The notes under the pieces were generated by a model. The model did not search any database. It saw nothing but the letters and a program-made list of their open reading frames with translations, and was not told the DNA's origin. The translations under genes were made by a program, and so were the position numbers. Source: Glossina fuscipes (taxonomy: Eukaryota > Arthropoda > Insecta > Diptera > Glossinidae). From it: a stretch of 64,000 bases of DNA. Position 1 is the stretch's first letter. Every line of letters starts with the position of its first letter. Location: assembly GCF_014805625.2 (NCBI RefSeq), contig NW_023998432.1, positions 5,340,414 through 5,404,413 on the forward strand, in the 5' to 3' direction. Shown here one piece after another: positions 59,535 to 64,000 of this stretch.

Positions 59535-60852
59535 GAAAGACTGTTTTGAATATTAACTCAAATTAAACGCACAAGACAAGTTTAATTAGTTTTGTTCGGC
59601 AGTTCATGTTGATAAGAACAAGATTTCTGTTATTGATTTCCACTGATTGCTTTTAGCTGCTGCTGCGTTTGCCTTCGCCGTTAGTGCTGTTGTTCCAGTT
59701 AATGGTTATGAATTTTTATCACTTTAGGTGTCTTTGACATAGACAACAAAATATCAAATCGTATATTTTATTACTACCGTTTATTCGTAAAGTTGTTTCT
59801 ATAAAAAAGTCACTTCAACATAAAATTGTTAAAATATTATATTATTTATTACTCATGCAATTTACGTACACTGTACATCAATGGGAATATATGTACATTA
59901 GTTTGACATGAACGTGTTCTCCTATGTGCAAATAGAGGTAGCGTCAGAATCGCCTGAAATATTTTCGACGATTTATTGGTTTTGATTCTTAGAGATGCAT
60001 TTCAGTGAAGTCACAGAGGCATGGTCTGTAATTTCCATTCGCAGCCAAAATTTAGACAGACTATCGCAGAACCCATTATTTTCAATCCAGTTTCCTGTGA
60101 TTAATGCAAATGTGAACTCATTTGGCATAAAATATATTATTTACTATTATTTCGATAAACAAAACCAAGTCATATAAAGTGATATCAATTGCCTATGCGA
60201 GGTGTAAGAAGTGATTTAAAAATATCTTTCGCAGAGTCTTTTTAATCACACAAAAGCAACCGTCTAATTGGCCAACTACAGCTAATAACGGCCGGATCAA
60301 GCCTTTTCGAAGAATATCAGCTCGCGTGTTTTTTTTACCAAGTTTTGTCTTGTGACGAAGAATTCTTAATCTGCTGCGAAGGCAGTCGACAAAGATTTGT
60401 GCGCACTTCTAACGCACCAGCACAAGGAAATCGAAGAATAGGTTGCAATAAAAACTGTTGGGAGATTCTAAAGCTGTTTTTTATTTTGCGCTATGACAAA
60501 AATCCCGACTGTCAATTTTGATGTTTATTGAAGTAGAAAAATTCGCGAATTTAAAAGACGTATTTTGTATCGTAATAAGGTAAGGTTCTTCGTAATTCAT
60601 GCACACCTGACCTGCTTGATTGATTGTCATTTTCTTTGGAACTTGCACAACTCTACGAAAGTACACGTTTTCATATATAAATGAGGAAGCAAACCCACAA
60701 AAATTCGGTGATTCACAATTTTTTTTTGAGAGACTATAAAAGATGTTCGCACGATATAAAAAAACACAATATCCACATAAAAATGAGAAAATAAATAAAC
60801 AGGAAAATTATATTTGACTTTTCCAGTTTCTTTTTCACACTCGCTTCAGCTT
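59535..60852. other. AT-rich intergenic stretch
   Basis: I see no gene or element I can support. Confidence 0.55.
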
Positions 60853-61059
60853 TTAAAAACCCTTTGCTCCACAAAATTCGATTGACGGGGTCGATTTTAT
60901 CCACTTTTCTTCTGTAGCCTTACCCATAGTATGTAAATGTATAATATCCTTTCTTTTAACATTAGGAAAAAAACAGTCTACGTTGTGCGATAGGCGCGTC
61001 TTTTGACCGATTTGCCTTTTTTTAAAAATCTGTCTACAAGAACATTCAAGGTGGTTTCT

Positions 61060-61190
61060 AAATATGAAGCGGATGTCGTAATTTTTCCGAGCGATAAGTA
61101 GACCACCACCACACAGATAGAGGGACGAGCCGGCAGACATGCCTAAATCCGTTCGGAAGGTGATACTGTTCAAGAACGTATTATATTCAT
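61060..61190 (-). pseudogene. possible LINE endonuclease scrap
   Basis: One minus frame reads NSITFRTDLGM, then SLYLCGGGLLIARKN. Endonucleases of CR1/Jockey-like LINEs have the order FR.DR...GGGVLIA at this spacing. Nothing else of an element is readable on either side, and the frame continues with unrelated sequence, so this could be chance. Confidence 0.3.
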
Positions 61191-62605
61191 AAAATATACT
61201 TACTTTAAGTTCCTTCCTTTTGGACTTTGCAGAGACTTATGTTAATGAGAAACTTTTCTGCAATAAGACATTTTCCATTTGAATAAAGAAGATAAAGATT
61301 AAGATAAATTAAAAAAAAAAAATTTTTAATTCTAAAAATTACAAACGATACATAAAAAATATTTTGTAGCAGAAGGACTTGATATGGACATTATGATATC
61401 TCATAACGATTATTTTGTTGAATCACGATCATTTCTGATGCAATTTGAACTCATCTGTGTGGCTCAATTCATCTACCCTCCGAAACCCGTTTATGCATTT
61501 TTGTGCTTAAGCTACAGGCCGCAGTTTTTGAGGTACTACAACGAAATTTAGCATACTGATTTGCTTTTTCTCAGGGATCAACCCTAATTAAATTGAATTG
61601 AATCGAGCGATTTTTACGATCATTCCTTATTTTGAAAGGTCGTCATAGGAACAAAATTGTTAATTTTCATAATTTCTTGCCAAAACTCGACCGGCTAAGT
61701 TCATGTATAACATTTTTAACAGATGCTACAAATTTTGAACCAATTTGCATATAATCGGTTTTGCGAAAAGTAAACTTTTGCATTGTAAAAAGGTGAAGTT
61801 TTTAGTAACTTGTGGTGAAAATACCCTTTGTTGAAAGAGCTTTTATCACAAAATATAAAATTCTTTTTGCTATTGTGAGGAAAATAGACTTACATGGTCC
61901 AATTTTGTTAATGCCAATTCTTATGTCAAATTTCTGTTATGAAATAGATACCATCGAGAAATACTAAAGATTATCTCTTTTCATCAAATCACAGGTCTCC
62001 TTTTCCGCTTCCAAAAGTAAAAAAATGAAGTCCGTTATTACAGATCACCGAAAAGTCATCACCTTGGAGTCATTTTCAAGATGAAGTTGGTTAGTGCAGA
62101 ATATTCGCCCATAGTCGAAATAATTTTCTTACTTATTTTACTCGTCTGATTTTCTTTTTTAGTTGTTGTGTAAAATTATCTTGTATACAGAAATGTTATA
62201 ATAAAAGAAATTCTTTGTGACCTGCTCAACACATTCATTCACTTCCGTGCTACTTTCTGAATCAATCTAATCTTGTCTGTCCGTCTCGTTTTCTTCAGTT
62301 AACCATTAGGCTGCTGTTTTTGAATTATTTTGATAAAATATAACGCCTTGTTTTGTAACGTCGTTTTTACGTATAATTAACTATATTAAGTGAAGCGGTG
62401 AAGGCCAACTATAGCATTTTCACTTGGTTTTTAAACATTTTATGTAGAAAACTGTTTTCTTTCATCCGTACAATTTTTTGCAACTAATTAAAATCAAAAG
62501 TTCATGGCATTCTTTGCATACAATTTAAACTGACTTTTCTCATGTGTTCTATTTATTTACTTAATTAAATTCCGCTAAAGAACAAGTCATTACCCGAATG
62601 TGAGG
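61191..62605. other. AT-rich intergenic stretch
   Basis: I see no gene I can support. The stretch at about 61440-61700 has a less AT-rich, repeat-like feel but no recognisable motif. Confidence 0.5.
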
Positions 62606-62619
62606 TACAAAATAACCTA

Positions 62620-62789
62620 TTATTATTATTATTAATTTCGCCACAGAAATAAATGCTAAGACTAAACTCTTAAAAGCACTAGCATCTAAGGCTATCGGCT
62701 TTTATTAAAAACTCTACAGCACTTGAGATTCGAACCCACGACCATTGACTTGCTAGTCGGGATTCCTCCCCTTCGGCTACTCAGGCGGA
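62620..62789 (-). mobile_element. tRNA-derived SINE, copy 3
   Basis: The minus-strand element starts TCCGCCTGAGTAGCCGAAGG. It has the A-box-like TAGCCGAAGG and the B box GGTTCGAATCTC, then the shared 3' half (AGCCGATAGCCT, TGCTAGTGCT, TTAGTCTTAGCATTTATTTC) and a tail of TAA/AAT repeats. A perfect 14-bp target-site duplication, TACAAAATAACCTA, lies at 62606-62619 and 62790-62803. It is very close in sequence to copy 2. It sits directly beside the 3' side of the LINE remnant at the right edge. Confidence 0.93.
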
Positions 62790-62829
62790 TACAAAATAAC
62801 CTAAAATGCAGTATAAACAAGGAAACAAT

Positions 62830-64000
62830 ATATAAAAATAAACATGAGATCAACATATAATATACATCAAAATTTATCTAAACTCTAAATTGAGATACTA
62901 GGATGTAATATATACTTATGATGAGAAGATCAGTAAGTTCTAATAAAACTAGTGAATAAACATCTCCCTTTATTAGTTTAAAGACGAAGTTTACGCCTAT
63001 CATTTCAACGGTAGGCAAGTCAATGAGCTTCAATCTATTATTATATGGCAGAAGAGGTAAGGCAGGATCCCACCCCAAACCTCACAAAACAAACATTAAG
63101 AAGTCTCGTTGAACAGACTTGAAAAGATCAACATGGCATCTATAACTAGGAAGCCAAACTACCGACGAGTATTCAAGCGTTCGTCTAACTAGAGATGTTT
63201 AGAAGCAGTTGGTAACGTTTGGGTTCTTGAATTCTTTCGACCATCTTTTTATAAACCCTAAAAAGGATCTAGCTTGATTAACTGAAACCACTATATGAAT
63301 ATCAAACTTGAGCTTTCAATTAAAAACAGCTCCTAACTCTTTGTAAGTACAAACAGTTTGCAGGATGTGATTGTCGATACGATATATCGACACGAGGATA
63401 TCGTATTGCACCATGTAAAAGACATCTTCTTACATTGTTTTGAATTCAGCACCATACCTTTGATTGCACACCATGAGGAGAGAAAGTTTGCAAACATTAA
63501 AACACAGGAACGTAGAATGCACTCCGGAAGGTCATGAACATATAAAATAAATAAAAGCGGGCCAAGATGACTGCTCTCAGGAACACCAAAAGTGACGACA
63601 GTTACTCTGAATTGACAAAAATTCAACACCAACTGTTGGACGCGACCAGACGGATAGCTACTGAACCAGTTCGAAAACTTGGGAAAACTCCGTGAAAATA
63701 ACATCAGTTTGCTTATGAACGGAAAATTCTTTGTAAGTTGGATTAAAAAATTCCAGAAGGATATCAGCAGCTGATCGCCCTTTCAAAAAACCTTCCTGAC
63801 AGTCCAATATAATTAACCCTAAAACCGCGGTAAGCCTTTTTGTTACCAGTGATTTAAATAGTTTGGGCAGTGCGCTAAGTTTGGCAATTCCCCTATAATT
63901 CTCAATAAGGTTTCGAGAACCAGTTTTATAAAGAGGTGAAATAAAAATATCTTTCCAGATCGGTGGAAAGTAACCTATTTTCAAACGAACATTAAAAATA
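62830..64000 (-). mobile_element. decayed CR1/Jockey-like LINE, cut by the right window edge
   Basis: Minus-strand sequence with reverse transcriptase and the following C-terminal region of a CR1/Jockey-like LINE. It enters from the right edge and fades out near 62.83 kb, next to SINE copy 3. The left boundary is approximate because no tail or duplication could be identified. Confidence 0.75.
62878..63984 (-). pseudogene. CR1/Jockey-like reverse transcriptase remnant
   Basis: The first piece reads FPPIWKDIFISPLYKTGSRN, NYRGIAKLSALPKLFKSLV, CQEGFLKGRSA and DVIFTEFSQVFELV, where the core D..AFD has become E..VFE. The next piece has VTVVTFGVPESSHLGPLLF, YVHDLPECI and LMFANF, then jumps to SSWCAIKGMVLNSKQCKKMS. 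The catalytic YADD and the stretch after it are lost by a deletion. Further on, in other frames, come LVRRTLEYSSVVWLPSYRC and GWDPALPLLPYNNRLKLIDL, the conserved C-terminal order. It is not functional. It resembles the LINE at 43.65-46.72 kb in clade, but the overlapping core motifs differ enough to suggest another family. Confidence 0.82.

Noticed and set aside
60853..61173. 106-codon minus frame as a whole gene
   Set aside because: Only a short FRTD...GGGLLIA stretch resembles anything (a LINE endonuclease); the rest has no domain and ends without context, so only a low-confidence scrap is listed.

Overview
The window looks like a piece of a higher-fly (brachyceran dipteran) nuclear genome. 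It is AT-rich and almost free of host genes. The one host gene I recognise is highly conserved with insect and vertebrate mab-21. The repeats are of fly type: an I-clade LINE with RNase H and a TAA tail, CR1/Jockey-like and R1/LOA-like LINE fragments, and mariner and Tc1 relics. I cannot name the species. All homology calls are from reading translations and motifs by eye; no search was run.

Layout. Positions 1-687 (minus) hold the first 229 codons of mab-21, running off the left edge. The rest, about 63 kb upstream of that gene, has no other host gene I can identify with confidence. The best candidates are a 66-residue small ORF at 33190-33390 (minus) and an ambiguous exon-like stretch near 10.06-10.24 kb. 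Between them lie transposable elements of many ages. These are a Tc1-like relic (about 10.8-11.2 kb), a full-length I-clade LINE with 13-bp target duplications (12283-17738, minus), a deleted D,D34D mariner (17972-19123), a tandem-repeat block (about 19.9-20.35 kb), a small palindromic element (22091-22180), R1/LOA-like LINE fragments (25.9-26.6, 27.6-28.45 and 53.0-53.7 kb), a 5'-truncated second copy of the I-clade LINE (36691-39620, plus), a decayed second mariner (42.2-43.3 kb), a decayed CR1/Jockey-like LINE (43.65-46.7 kb) and another at the right edge (62.8-64.0 kb).

The most interesting system is a short, tRNA-derived SINE family. Three copies are present (1855-2022, 32940-33115, 62620-62789), each with perfect target-site duplications of 10-14 bp. 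Each has a tRNA-like head, with a good B box in all three and a clear A box in two. The 3' half of every copy matches the 3' end of the I-clade LINE that is also in this window, including the TAA-type tail. This is the arrangement expected of a SINE mobilised by a partner LINE, with the likely partner about 10 kb from one copy. Both LINE copies also carry an in-frame TAG at the same codon between reverse transcriptase and RNase H. That means either a shared defective source or a conserved readthrough stop.

No CRISPR array, operon, rRNA or functional tRNA gene is present. The long AT-rich stretches between elements are listed as such; distal enhancers of mab-21 could lie there, but I cannot show any from sequence alone.
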